From: Tetraselmis striata
Taxonomy: Eukaryota; Chlorophyta; Chlorodendrophyceae; Chlorodendrales; Chlorodendraceae
Assembly (NCBI GenBank): GCA_006384855.1
Contig: VCJN01001151.1
Location: 186,001-250,000, forward strand
Length of the DNA: 64,000 nt
Direction: 5' to 3'
Below, piece by piece: positions 1-11,100 of the stretch; position 1 is the first letter of the stretch; each line of letters starts with the position of its first letter. Both the position numbers and the translations under genes were made by a program. Below the pieces are notes generated by a model. It had not been told where the DNA came from and ran no database searches. It worked only from the letters and a program-made list of their open reading frames with translations.

Positions 1-349
1 CTCGGTACCCCATGACAATCCCGTGCCCCCTCCGGCCCACCACCCGCTGTTGGCACCGCCCCCGCACGAGGCAGCCTGCCACCACATTCAGCCACACACC
101 ACCCCCTCCAGTGAGCCAGAGGGGCGCCCAGGGATGGCTGCTGCGAGCAATGGGATCAGATCAGCCGCTGCGGGCGGCCGAGGTGGGGTGTGGGGGTGGG
201 TAGGGCGGGCAGCGGGCGGGGCGGTGTTAACGGGTGCCCGGCGGCTGGTGGCAGCAGCGAAAAAGTGGGTGCCGTCAACCGGCTGAACAGTCGATTGGGA
301 GGAGGAGGAGGAGGAGGAGGGGGGGAGGAGGCCAATGCTGAGCGAGGCG

Positions 350-1027
350 AGGCTGCTATGCTTCCAGGGATGCTTGGGGCGGAGGGAGAGGGGGGGGGGG
401 GGGGGGGGGCACCGGGCTGGCGGAGTCCGTGGAGCGCCTCGGCTCCGGCGACACGTCGATGCAGATGGGCGAGTTACTGCAGGCAGAGGGGGGGAAGAAA
501 CGGTGAGAGCAGGGGGTGGGAGGGTGGGGCAAGGGGGGTGTTGGCTGAGCTGCGAGTGTTGCTTGGGGTGCAGCGCAGCCACTTGGCTCAGGCTCCGCTG
601 CCTCATGCGCGGAATAACAAGGGAAGGAAGCGCTGGCGATGGGCAGGAACAGCAAAGGGGGGGGGGGGGGGGGGGGGGGCTCAACCTGCCGGGCTCCCTG
701 CCAGCTCCGTCCTGGTCGCCCGGGCAGTGCAGCAGTCGATGGTCAGTGCCTGCCAACATTCCTGTAAAGATCGGCGTACCAACCCAGAGAGAGCTCCAAC
801 ACGAGAGGGGTGAGGGGGGGGGGGGGGGGGGGGGGTTGAAAAGAGAGGGAATGGCTCTGGAGGCGATGAATAATACGGAGCCCCACCTCTGCCCACAGCT
901 ACACCCCATAACAGCTGCTTTGTTACAGCCCTCGTGAAGATTGGTTGTACACTGCATAAGTATAGGGAACATACCCAACTGTGCAGCCGCCCTTGATAAA
1001 CCTGAATATCGGCAATTCTCTCTCTCC

Positions 1028-1060
<33 letters not shown>

Positions 1061-1813
1061 CCCTTCCGTCTCCACTCGCAGCAGACCGACTGAAAGGCAT
1101 TAACGTAGGGTCGGAACGCACATTCAGACGTATTGGAAACAGCGGGCTTTATAATGACATTCTAGCGATACATTTAAGGCAGTTTCTACATTGCTCTTAT
1201 TGTTTGTCATCATCAACACTGCAAACGCATGCACGGTCAACTACCCCCCCCCCCCTCCCCCCCCCTTCCCACTCGGAAATCCTTTGCGTTGATGTCGAGA
1301 GGGGAGACTCACCGGGCGCCGGGGCTCCGGCGACATGAAGGACGGGCCGCTCCCATGCGGGGGGGTCGCTGTTCCGCGCCCGCCGGCCGACCCTGCCCCC
1401 GCCGTCAGACCTGCTCCAGCGTGTGCCTGCGCCTGCGCCCGTCCCCCATGGTGGCTCAGGCTCAGGTTGAGCCGCCCCGGGGTGCCAAGCGGCAGCCCCC
1501 GCCCGCCCCGCTCTGCGCCCAGCAGCCCCTCCACCGCGCCGATGGGGCGAGCGTCCGGGGGAGGGTCCGCCCGGGTGCCAGGATAGCTGCCGCTGCCAGG
1601 CTGGGCCCCGTTGCCCGCAATGCCCGGTGGCGCCGCCCTCCCTGCGATACCCAATGGCGCGGCGCTCCCGCGCGGGCCGCCGCCGCTGCCCCCGTTGGCG
1701 ATGGGCTGGCCGGGTGGCTGCTGTTCTGGCAGCGCCCGCGGCGGCTGGCTGGCGGAGGCCGTGGCGGGGCCGCTCCCCGTGTGGGGCTGCCGGGCCCGCT
1801 GTGGCGCGCTGCC
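350..1813 (-). CDS. Probable exons of an unrecognised proline/glycine-rich protein (partial)
   Basis: I do not recognise this gene. The best-supported exon runs 1813 down to 1313 (501 nt, open throughout). It has a CAG acceptor before it and a good GTGAGT donor after it, and ends ...SFMSPEPRRP. It encodes low-complexity Gly/Pro/Ala/Gln-rich sequence. Further downstream on the same strand are possible exons at about 770-680 (after a TTTACAG acceptor, reading ECWQALTIDCCTAR) and about 475-415 (reading NSPICIDVSPEPRR). They are separated by sequence with poly-G runs at about 390, 657 and 816. The high GC content leaves several frames open at once, so the reading frame is uncertain. The gene may continue off the left edge. 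No domain is visible and no function is proposed. Confidence 0.3.
1019..1061. repeat. (CT)n microsatellite
   Basis: Nearly pure CT dinucleotide run interrupted by a few C residues. It lies in the presumed intron between the 1813-1313 exon and the downstream candidate exons. Confidence 0.9.
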
Positions 1814-1889
1814 CTGCAGCAGTGGCATGACGGCGGCGCATGCTCAGTGACCGAGCCGCTGCCCGCGACGCGCAGTGGAGGAGGGTCAC

Positions 1890-2358
1890 CAGGATGAAAC
1901 GGAGGCGTGAGTGGGCTCGATCGAGACATCACTGCGATCGGGGTAGGTCGGCCTCGGGACTATGTGACTGGACAAGCCAACGGCTTGGGTAAGCAGATGA
2001 GCGTGTGGAGTATCTCATGTGCGCGACCTTCCGTTTGGAGATGCGGGTGTGGCAAGCAATCGCGAAGGCATTGGCTGTCTGATACATCGCCCATGTCACA
2101 CGCCGGACGGGGTCCCTTTGGCGGGGTGCCTGGAACGCCCCTTAAACGGCTAGTCATGCTGATGCAAGCATCCCTGAACCCACCCCTGACTGCCTTGCCA
2201 ACTTCGCCAAGGAAAGCAAGTGCTTGCGTGGTGACGCATAGGCCAATCACACCGGTGGCGGAAGGTGCGCCGATGGGTGGGGTGAGGTGGGCAGGCAACT
2301 GTCACGTGCTAAACAAGCGCCGGCTGACGCCTGAGCCAACCTGAGTATCGCCCCCCGC

Positions 2359-2390
<32 letters not shown>

Positions 2391-2905
2391 CCCTTTCCCT
2401 CCTCCTCCGTGCTTACCTACCACCTTGGTGGAGTCTCGGGATGTAGCGGGGCGTAGCTGTACACGGGCATGCGCTAGTCAATCAAGGAAACGGAGCGGCC
2501 CCACAAGAAGCTCCTAAGGATAATGGGGGATTCCCCCGTGCGGTGTGCATCGGCGCGGTTCACCGCCTACCTGGCGACCCACCAACACTCCATTCATGTG
2601 TGGTAGCACAACGAGCGCACACCTCGAATGTTGCGCTAATGTACCGCCGCATTGGCCAATGCTGCCAACGCTCCCCTTGCTACACCACCACCGGCCTACA
2701 GCAGTATTTGCACACACACCACCGATTGTGGCCGTCCTCAGCCCAGCGTCGCATGAGAGGCCTCGCGGGCTAGCCCATGACTGGTGTGCGCGCGGGTAGC
2801 GGGGCCTGGGGTGTAGCGAGGGGGGTGACGAGTTCCACAGACCCCCCAACACTGGGCCATGCGGTGCAGCCACCCTTCGTCCCATTGACGGATGTCTGCC
2901 CTCTG
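1890..2905. other. Intergenic stretch, no gene seen
   Basis: Open frames here are short and lack splice-supported continuity. The only notable structure is a pure poly-C run of about 35 bases near 2351-2386. The stretch separates the low-complexity gene from the 3' end of the RMI1-like gene. Confidence 0.5.
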
Positions 2906-2908
2906 CGG

Positions 2909-4811
2909 TCAATCGTGAAGGGGCTGTTGCTCTGTCGGGCGCACCTCTACCTGCATCGGCTCCCCACCGCCCGGCGCCACCCCCGCGCCGCCTGGCCCCT
3001 CGCCCTCGCCGCGCGCCTCCCACGCCCACGCCGCCTGCGCCAGCCGCTCCCGCTCCGCCGCGGCCTCCGCGGCGCCGCGCCCCCCTTGCTGGCCGGTTCC
3101 ACCTTGCGGCTGCCGGCGTGGGCGCCCCCCCAGCGGGCGGTTCCAGTACGCCAGCATCTCCTGCCGCGCGCGCTCCAGCCGCTCTACCTGCACCCCGGCA
3201 CGGTGGGGCGCTGCTTGACGGGCCGTGGCGGGCTGGACCACATGCTGCTGGAAGGCTCAGGCAGATAGCAGAAGGGAAGGGCGAGGGGGGGGGGGGGGGC
3301 AGGAGCCCGGACCTGCCCGCCCAGCACCACCACGTTCTCCGCGCGCAGCAGCATCACGCCGCGCCGCACCCATGCGTCCGTCACCGCGATCTGTGGCGCC
3401 GCACAGGTAACGGAATGCCGCTCCATTAGCTCTCCACTCGCCATCCACCCACAAGGGGCGCCTGCCGTCAAGGGTTGTGGGCAAACTCTCGCTCCCGCAT
3501 ACACACAGGAGCAGGCCCTTGCGCAGTCCGAGATGGGAGAGGGGGTGGAGAGGGGGGGAAGGTTGCTCTGATGTGTGGTGCTTGCCTTTATGCCGGCAGG
3601 GGTGGCGCTGCTGAGCGCCGGGATGGGGCGGTACTCGATGGCCGCCACCTGCTGCGCACCTGCAGGGAGGATGGGAGGGGGGGGGGGGGGGGGGGGGCAC
3701 GATAAGCAGACCGCCACGGCGCCCACGGCCTCAGCATGGTCTGCCTGCCTCTGTTCAGCCACCCCGCTCCTCACCTATCCGCTCTCCTCAATCCCCCTCC
3801 CCCGCGGCCTGCATGCCCGCGACCTTAACCCGTGGCTCCTTACCCGCAGTGGAAAGATCACACGAAATACCGATGGAGGTGAAGCAGAGCAGAGCAGCGC
3901 ACCGTCGGTGAGGTTCATCTTGAGGCAGCGGTAGCCAGAGGTGTCGGAGTACCTGGCGGGCACAGTGGGGTGAGGGTTCGACATTTATGCCAGATTGAGC
4001 GGTGGTGCGGGGAGGTGTGTGGCTGGACATAGTGGGGGCGGGGGGGGGGGGGGGGTGGGGGGGGGTGGGGGGGGCAAGACGGAGGCGGGAAGGGAGGGAG
4101 AGGGGACAAAGGCGGCGCGCACCTGGACTGGTTGGGCTTGGCGATGTCCACCAGCTCGTCCACCTGAAGCACGTGCCGCCCTGCTAGCTTCTGCTTATGC
4201 ATGCCCTGACAGCACAGAAGGTGGGACGGCGGAGATTTCCAGCTTGAACAGCGCAAGGAAAAAAAGAACAGAGCCGTCGTTATCAAGCAAAAAGATCAGA
4301 GGAAAAAAAAACGTTCTGGGCCAGTGACTTTTGCACAAGAAATACCTCGCTGCCACTGCCATACTGTGAACTAAGGCCCCCCCCCCCCGCCCCCCCCCCC
4401 CCCCCCCCCCCCCACCCCCTTCGAACTAAATAACGCTATTGGCTGACCAGCAAGGAAAGCCATCGCGGCATACCCATATTAAAGTAATCAAAATACCATA
4501 CTAGGTAGGGGGATCCGCTCAGCCGTGGGCGCTGACAGCCCTCAAGCCACATCGCGCAGCGGCATCGCCCCGCCCACCTGCAGCCCGGGCGGTAGGCAGC
4601 CGGCGCCCGCTGAGTTGAGGTCCGCCAGCAGGAATTGCCCAAACAGCGATTCCGTGCGGCGGTGCGGCGGCCAGGACGCCCAGCCGGGGGGACCGTCCGG
4701 GCCGCCGAGTGCCGCGACCGCGGCGTCCACCCACTCCTGTCGCAGCGCGAGTCCCAGGCTGCCCAGCGCGGCACCCGCCGCCGCCGCATCGCCGCCACCC
4801 ACGGAAGCCAT
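2909..4811 (-). CDS. RMI1: RMI1-like protein, RecQ-mediated genome instability 1 (6 exons)
   Basis: Exons (minus): 4811-4578, 4205-4123, 3952-3903, 3659-3586, 3390-3313 and 3247-2909. All phases agree, giving 285 aa. Residues 1-78 form the helical N-terminal part (ALRQEWVDAAVAAL, then LFGQFLLADLN). Residues about 79-173 form the OB fold: HVLQVDELVDIAKP, the KMNLTDG strand, AIEYRPIPALSS, RRGVMLLRAENVVVLGGQ. This order is the DUF1767/OB1 arrangement of RMI1, which stabilises the topoisomerase III-BLM/RecQ dissolvasome in the nucleus. The related Tudor protein TDRD3 shares the OB fold but usually starts differently. The last exon adds an Arg/Glu-rich coiled tail (QVERLERARQEML). There is no second OB fold, so the protein resembles the short RMI1 forms. 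Intron 4 appears to use a GC donor (AAG|GCAAGC). Introns 3 and 5 carry poly-C on the coding strand (poly-G at about 3678-3697 and 3286-3299), and intron 2 has C-rich sequence at 4040-4074. The ATG at 4811 gives the expected helical start. Confidence 0.82.
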
Positions 4812-5440
4812 TACTCATTCCGGATCGCGCGGCTTCGCGAGCCGAGCGCCGCGCCGCACCGGCCCAACGGGGCGGCGCCTGCAGTCCGCCTCTACCTCGC
4901 TGGCCCAGAGCGCCCAGTCCGCGCCACTGGCCCCCTCGCTGCTGCTGCAGCGCTGGGGTCCGTATACTGTAAGCACCCGCCAGTGCTTCTACCAGCGTGC
5001 TACCTGTACTGGTGGGAGCGCTGCCGGCGCTGGCCACCCTCCTCTGGACAATTTCCTCCCTGCGAGTCCAACGCGGCCAACGCGCGGCCCGGTCAGCAGC
5101 AGCAACCCCAATGTCTCAGAAGTAGCGACTACCAGCAGGTGAGCAGGGGTACCAGTGGCGTTATATGCTACTTCGCGTGCGTCCAGGCGCGCAGAGAGAG
5201 CGCCGCGATTATTAATCGTCGTCGTCGCGGGCCCTGGCATCATCAACCGATATAATACATAATCTGCCGGTTCCTTTTATTTTTGGATGTTTAGATGATT
5301 GCTGGGTTTCGAATATAATCTGCATTTATTGTATATTTTGGGTGTCACTTCTATAGTACACAGTACTTTTTTGGTTTAACACAACCGGAAGATTATTTTG
5401 CGCAGCATGAATTAAGGATTACCCGATGTGCATTCTATGG
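4812..5440. other. Upstream region of the RMI1-like gene
   Basis: GC-rich to about 5240, then abruptly AT-rich (about 5240-5420). No further exon can be supported. The short open frames show no recognisable domain. It probably contains the 5' UTR and promoter of the minus-strand gene. Confidence 0.4.
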
Positions 5441-5544
5441 TATGTCGCGAAGCTACCTGTAGCGGTCTGGCGCCAACGACGGGGGGGGCGGGGGATTCAG
5501 AGAAAAAGTATTCAAACAAGAGGTTTTGCTGGAACCGCTCTGGA

Positions 5545-8116
5545 TCATTCACCTCGAAGGCGCACAGCTCTCTCAAATATGGCATATGCTGCAGCGCAAG
5601 CCCCCAACGTCTCCCACAATGAGCCCGCTTCGTGCAACACCTCCGCCATGTCTACTCTCAGCCAGCGCTCTCCCCACAGCGTGCGTTGCTCACTGACCCA
5701 CTGTCGCAGCTTCTGGCCATCCTCCAGCACCTGCTTTTTTGACATCCGGCAGTCGCCATGCGGCGTGCACTACTTTAGGTGAGCAACAGCTCCAGGCACA
5801 CCTCCCACTGCTTGTCGCGATAACTGCAAACAGAAAGTGCGCCAGCACCGTGGGTGGCGTCAAGGATGTAGGATCCAATAAATTATTGTCTCTACATTGT
5901 CCATGTGTATATATATGTATAGATAATATGTATACCTTCTATATAAATATAGATATATAGATATATAGATATATGAAATATATGATATAGATATATAAAT
6001 ATATATGAATATATATGATATATGATATAGATATATAAATATATAGATATAAATAAATATATGTATATACATACACATAATGTCTATATATGTGACGTGA
6101 CATGATAACATTATGAGGAACCGCGGAAACGCGCTGCTGAATCCCGCAGCACACGAAATCATGACATTTGCATCGGTATATGGCGACTGGGCGACACGAA
6201 TATAACAGTGAGTAACACTGAGTAGTAGCATCATCACTGGCCTTCACATGGATGCACGCTAGGCGCCTTAATTAGGGGACTCTACGCGGGTCGTTCGGGC
6301 AGCCGGGCCGAACGACAGCTCCCTGCTAGCACAATTGCCTAAGCAGGAACAACATTGTAAGAAATGTCAGTTTTCAAATTTGGCATCATTGAATAAATTA
6401 TTATTCGTAATCAGGCCTCTCCAAAATCGTAAGGCAGACAGCTACTACCATGGTGCATATTTCAATTACAGTCTTGGCCTAGCGGTTGCTTATTTGCTGC
6501 CATGACTCATTTACCACGCCATAAAACATTACTTGGGTCAGCGGCCCCAGCGCGAACACATAACTATACACATGACAAGATGCAGCTATACATTAAAAAT
6601 AAAGGGGGGGGACCCTTTGCGGTATGGTTTCGGGTTATCTGCTTTGTTACATGAGGTAGTGCAGATCTCCTAGACAGCTCGCCTCTAAGCGGAGCGGGCC
6701 CACCATGCCACTTCGCCCGGCATCCAGTCTCTCTTCCGCCCCCTCCACACCGCATCCCTCGCAGCAATCACTGCTCCCGCAAGCTCCTCAGAAATCCCAG
6801 CGACTCCAGCGTCCCCTACCGCGCCGTATGAAGCCACCCGCTGTTGTATACCTTGCGCTGCGTAGCAGCCCATATCCATAGCTTCCTGTGCTCCTTATCA
6901 CGCGAGCTCACACGGCAGTGGCCAGTCTCCCTCTTGAAGGCGCACAGCTCCACGACCATGGGCTGCCACTGCTCCTCCTGCGGGTCCCACACAAAGTCCA
7001 CGTCGTGCGGCGCCGCCCGTCTTCTCGCAGTCGGCGCTTTCCCCACAGTGTGCGTCGGCCATCGAGCCGCTGTCCCAGCTTCTTGCGGCTCTCAGTGACC
7101 TATTCGTATAGCACCCAACAGTTGCCGTATTCCGCCTTGTGGTCCAGCAGCAGCTCCAACCACGCCTGCACCTGCTCGTCCTTGTAAGTAGCCCGGCCGC
7201 CTTTTCTCACGCTCCACACAAAGCCGATGTCCTCCAGCACCTTCTGCCGGTGGGGCTTCATCTCTCCTCGGCTCATGACCCCCCATTGCGTGTTCCCCCA
7301 CCACCCCAGTGGGCCATGCTTCTCGGGCACCAGGCAGTCACCCTCCACCGCTCGGTATGCCTCCAGCTGCGCGAACCTGTGTTGTCATTCCGCCTCTGTC
7401 TGGTCCGAATCAGGGACATGCCGCCCAGCGCATCCAGTGCCGCCTCCCGCTCAGGGGTGCGGATTCGCATTGTTCTTCGCATCAGCAACCGCTGCGAGGC
7501 GATCCAGTTGCCCAGGCCCCGGGTTGCCCCTGTATTCCTGAGGCACCAGGCAGTCGCTGCCTCCTCCTCCTCCTTGTACTCCACCAGCCGCCCGTACATG
7601 CGCTGCCACTGCGTCTCCTGCGGATCCTAGTCAACGCCCAGCGCCTCGAGCGCCTCTGCTCCTCCGCTAGCACCACCTTCCTTTTTTCTCCCGCTGCAAG
7701 GAGACCCAGCTGCCCAGTGGCCGATTGGCCTTTTATCCCCGAGGCAACAGGCAGTCGCCATGCTCCTCCTTGTACTCCATCAGCTTCGCGTTTCGCCGCC
7801 ACCACTCTGTCTCAGGCCCCGAGCCTCCTGCCGCACATATCGCCCTTCTCCACCCAGCTGGGTGCCCTCTCCCCCCCCCCCCCCCCCCGGGGGGGAAGCC
7901 AGGAGACCTAGCCGTCACTGACCCGGCGCACGCCCACGGCGCATGTAGAGCTGCCCCGACCTGCCTCAGCACCGTCCCGCCGAGCGGCGCTGCCCCCGCC
8001 TGCCTCCCGCCCACTGCCTCTGCCGCCGCCTTGGCACAGCCCCCCCGTGTACATCGGCCTGAGCGACTAGGCGGTGCCAAGGCCGGGAAAGCAGACCACC
8101 ATAGCCGACAGAGCAC
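5545..8116 (-). pseudogene. Decayed helicase-associated (HA) repeat protein gene
   Basis: The minus strand carries at least five copies of the helicase-associated domain pattern (tryptophan, Y/F-K-E-E-H-G, then W-x-x-x-Q-R, then L-x-x-I/L-G-F-x-W). They lie at about 7830-7740 (WWRRNAKLMEYKEEHGDC), 7627-7430 (MYGRLVEYKEE, then LGNWIASQRLL), 7348-7100 (VLEDIGFVWSVRK, then AWLELLLDHKAEYGNC), 7046-6816 (VDFVWDPQEEQWQPM, then LWIWAATQRKV) and 5745-5545 (KLRQWVSEQRTL, then VLHEAGSLWE). Tandem HA proteins are common in algae, where most have no known role. Here the repeats alternate between reading frames and run into stops with no convincing splice sites, so I read it as a pseudogene. An alternative is a real gene with unrecognised introns. 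The last repeat is separated from the rest by an AT-rich stretch. Confidence 0.6.
5880..6100. repeat. AT-rich TATA/GATATA microsatellite
   Basis: Degenerate ATATAGATATA repeat within an AT-rich island, in sharp contrast to the GC-rich surroundings. The following 6100-6560 is AT-rich intergenic sequence with no gene visible. Confidence 0.85.
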
Positions 8117-8139
8117 AGCAGGTGCTACAGTGTCGTGAC

Positions 8140-8151
8140 GCTGCTACCGGC
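8140..8151. repeat. Target-site duplication, 3' side of the retroelement
   Basis: GCTGCTACCGGC, identical to 12741-12752. Together they bracket the retroelement exactly. Confidence 0.9.
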
Positions 8152-11100
8152 GTGAATTACAAAAAGGGCAGTTCCCCAGAATTAGAAAATCAACACAGCA
8201 AGCCGCCTAAAATCGGCCCGCATCCCGCATAAGGCGGGATGGATGAGTGATGCGCACACGGTTCAGAGTCCGGGCCACGCGAGCACGTGTGTGTGTGGGT
8301 GATCCTCGGACGTGCTGTGCAGCTTCAGCAACGGGATGGGAGACGAATCTGCGCCGTCTGATGAGGCAGCGAGCACGCTCTCGAGCGGCCACCAAGCTCA
8401 GGACCCCGAGGAAATCTCTTGCGAGCAAGGCCTCCTGGTGAGCCCGGGTGATGCACCGAGTGCCCCGCGATGAGAGGGCACCCCGGTCCGCAGCCAAGCA
8501 TGCGATACCACGCACTGTGCGGTGCACCCCCTTGCTCACCTCACCCACTGTGCCGAAGACCATGCCCGTGTACTCCGACATATCCAGGATGTCTCGAAGA
8601 GGACCCTTGTGTCCGGGCTCTGTGTTGTGCCACGCCGCGTCCCGCGCAGCCAACCCCCGTTGTATGTCGCCCAACAGGGAGCGCTCAAACCGATCCACAG
8701 CTGTGGCCCGGGGCACTGAAGTGTACTTGACCCCGTACCGCATAGTCTTGAACTCTAGCAGCGTGGACTTCAAGCTCCGGGGATCATAGCTCCCGGTCAC
8801 GACGTTGAACGCCGGAAGGGAGAGCTCTGCGTCCGGCACTAGGTCCTTGAGTTCATCCCGGGGTACGGTGTTGCCGAGAGGCACTGCCTGCTGGAACAAG
8901 TCATCCACCTCCCGCCGTACCGCGATACCTAGGTCGTGAACACAGTGATCGCGGAAGGCATCTGCGATAGCGTCGTGCTGTACACGCCAGTGAGCGTCTC
9001 CAGGCGCCGGGAGGTTCATGAGCGCGTCGCCGTATAGATCAACAATGACGGGGTTGTGCTCCGTCGAGGGCAGAATAATCTGGCACCCAACCACCGGGGC
9101 CAAGCACGGGCTAGGCAGAAAGAAGTACCCGGCAGCGACCTCCCGCAGCTCATGCGGAGTCATAGCTGTCCGCGCGGTGGGGATGGCCACTGTCCACATG
9201 CCTGACGCCGCGTCGAGCTGGTTGAACAAGATCCGTTCCCTACATGTGGCAGGGAGAGCGCACACCTCATTTCGAAGCCGAGAGTTGTTGGCCTGGTCTA
9301 GAAATGCCGTCAGCTCCTTTTGCGAGCCCGACGCAGCCTCCACTTCCCGCTCTATCTGGCGTGCATCTGCGTCGCCGAGATGGCCAGCAGTAGCCGCTTG
9401 GAGGCGGCCCCACGCCTCGCGCATCTCCGCGGCGTAGCTGTCCGACCCATGAGCATCGTTGAGGAAGTGGTCATACTGGCGGGCGGAAGAATTTGCGTTG
9501 AAGCTGCCTCGGCCAAGTACGGACCCGAGCTGTGGGTCGAAGAAACCAGGGGTGGGGGTGTTGGTGCCGGAGTTCTTAGTCAGGAACCTTGGGAGGATGG
9601 CGTTCATGCAGCCGATGAAGGCGGCATCACGAACGGTAGCCATGCGGCGGATGCCAGCTCCCTTCACTCGAGTGGGGAGGTGAAGCCTGCTGCGCGCCCT
9701 GGCCACTGCATCCTCGCTCAAGGTAGCCACCTCCGCTGCCATGGGGTCGGGGTCGTGCAAAAGCTCCGCCAAGAAATCGGTGACCACCGGATTGGTGTCG
9801 GTGCCGTACGTGGAGGGATCAAAAGAGACCCCTAGCACCCGTTCGACCGCCGCGAGGATGGTGGCATCCACCGCCTCCGCAAAGGCCTCCACCTCGGACG
9901 GAAGACAATTGCGGAGCCAATACCCCGCCTTGTGTTGCATGCAATGCTTGAGCAGGGCCCATGCGTGGTGATGCAAGGCGTGGGTGTACCGACGGCTGGG
10001 CTTGGCAGACAGAAGCTTGCTCAGGCTAGCGTCCACCTCCTCTCGTAGCTCCTCCGCCTTGCCGCGCATGTACGCCTGCACATACTCTGGCGATCCGAGC
10101 GGCACGTTGAGGACCGCGATGCCGTGATGGCCATCTAGCTCTGGCCACTCGATGTCGGCCGGAGCCTCACGCCGCGCCGCCTCCATGTCTGCGCTGTACG
10201 CCTGCATCTTGTCGAAGCGCACCTCAAGCCCCACGGACGCCTTGATGGACGTGCGGAAGGCGTGAAGAGCCGGCCAAACGTGCTCCGGAAGGCCCACCAA
10301 AATTCCATCGTCGGCGTTGAAGCGCGCCGCCCCGTCATTGACCTCCAACGTGGTATCACACTGCTGCACCTCGGGGTGAATCGCGACGCAAAAGGAAGTC
10401 GTGGCCAAAGGTGCGCCCTGTTGCACGCCGTCCTCCGACCGCAGAGGGGCGGACCGGTCGTCCACGACCAGATACGAGTCCGTGGAGAGGGAGGCTAGGA
10501 GCGCAGGGATGACAGGGTGTAGTGGAGAGCAATCGATGTGGCGCTGGATGATGGTGCGGCGCCATGCTTCGTTGTAAGCGTTGCGAAGGTCTGTGTGGAC
10601 GATGACGGCACGTGGGCCAAGCTTCTCGGCGATGAGCCGGACGCCGTGGATGAGCACAGAGTCGCCCGCGGGAATGCCAACGCCGAGCTGAGATGGAGCG
10701 AGCACCGACACGTATGCCTCCTTCATGTTGTCAACCACTGCCCGCTCCGCTGCGCGCCGCTCCGCCTCCCCGACTGCCACAGGCCGCACGTCCGGGGCCC
10801 TCCCCTCGCCTAGCTTCTTGACAGGTGCCACGAGCCTAGCAGAGGCGAAGAGCCGGTTGAACCACCCGGGCAGGCGACCTTGGAGATACATGGAGGCAAC
10901 CTCCGACATGGCGCGGACTGCCGCGGGCCCGGACGCCGGGGCGTATTCGCCCACCAAGCAGCGGAGATACTCGTTGCGCATGCCTGAGGGCCCCGCCGCC
11001 ACGTGCTGCTTGAGTTGCTGGTACGGCACGCGCATGTCCACCGTCAGGGCGGCCTCGTCCACCGGAATGTCATACGCGGCGTCTGGGATCGGGTGGCTAC

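Noticed and set aside
88..978. A 296-codon minus-strand open frame and overlapping frames on both strands
   Set aside because: It reads through three poly-G/C runs giving proline and glycine strings, and through candidate splice sites. It is open because of high GC, not because it is a single exon.
7861..7890. C-run directly followed by G-run as a terminator-like hairpin
   Set aside because: It is a homopolymer junction inside the decayed HA gene. No transcript end or conserved stem supports a terminator.
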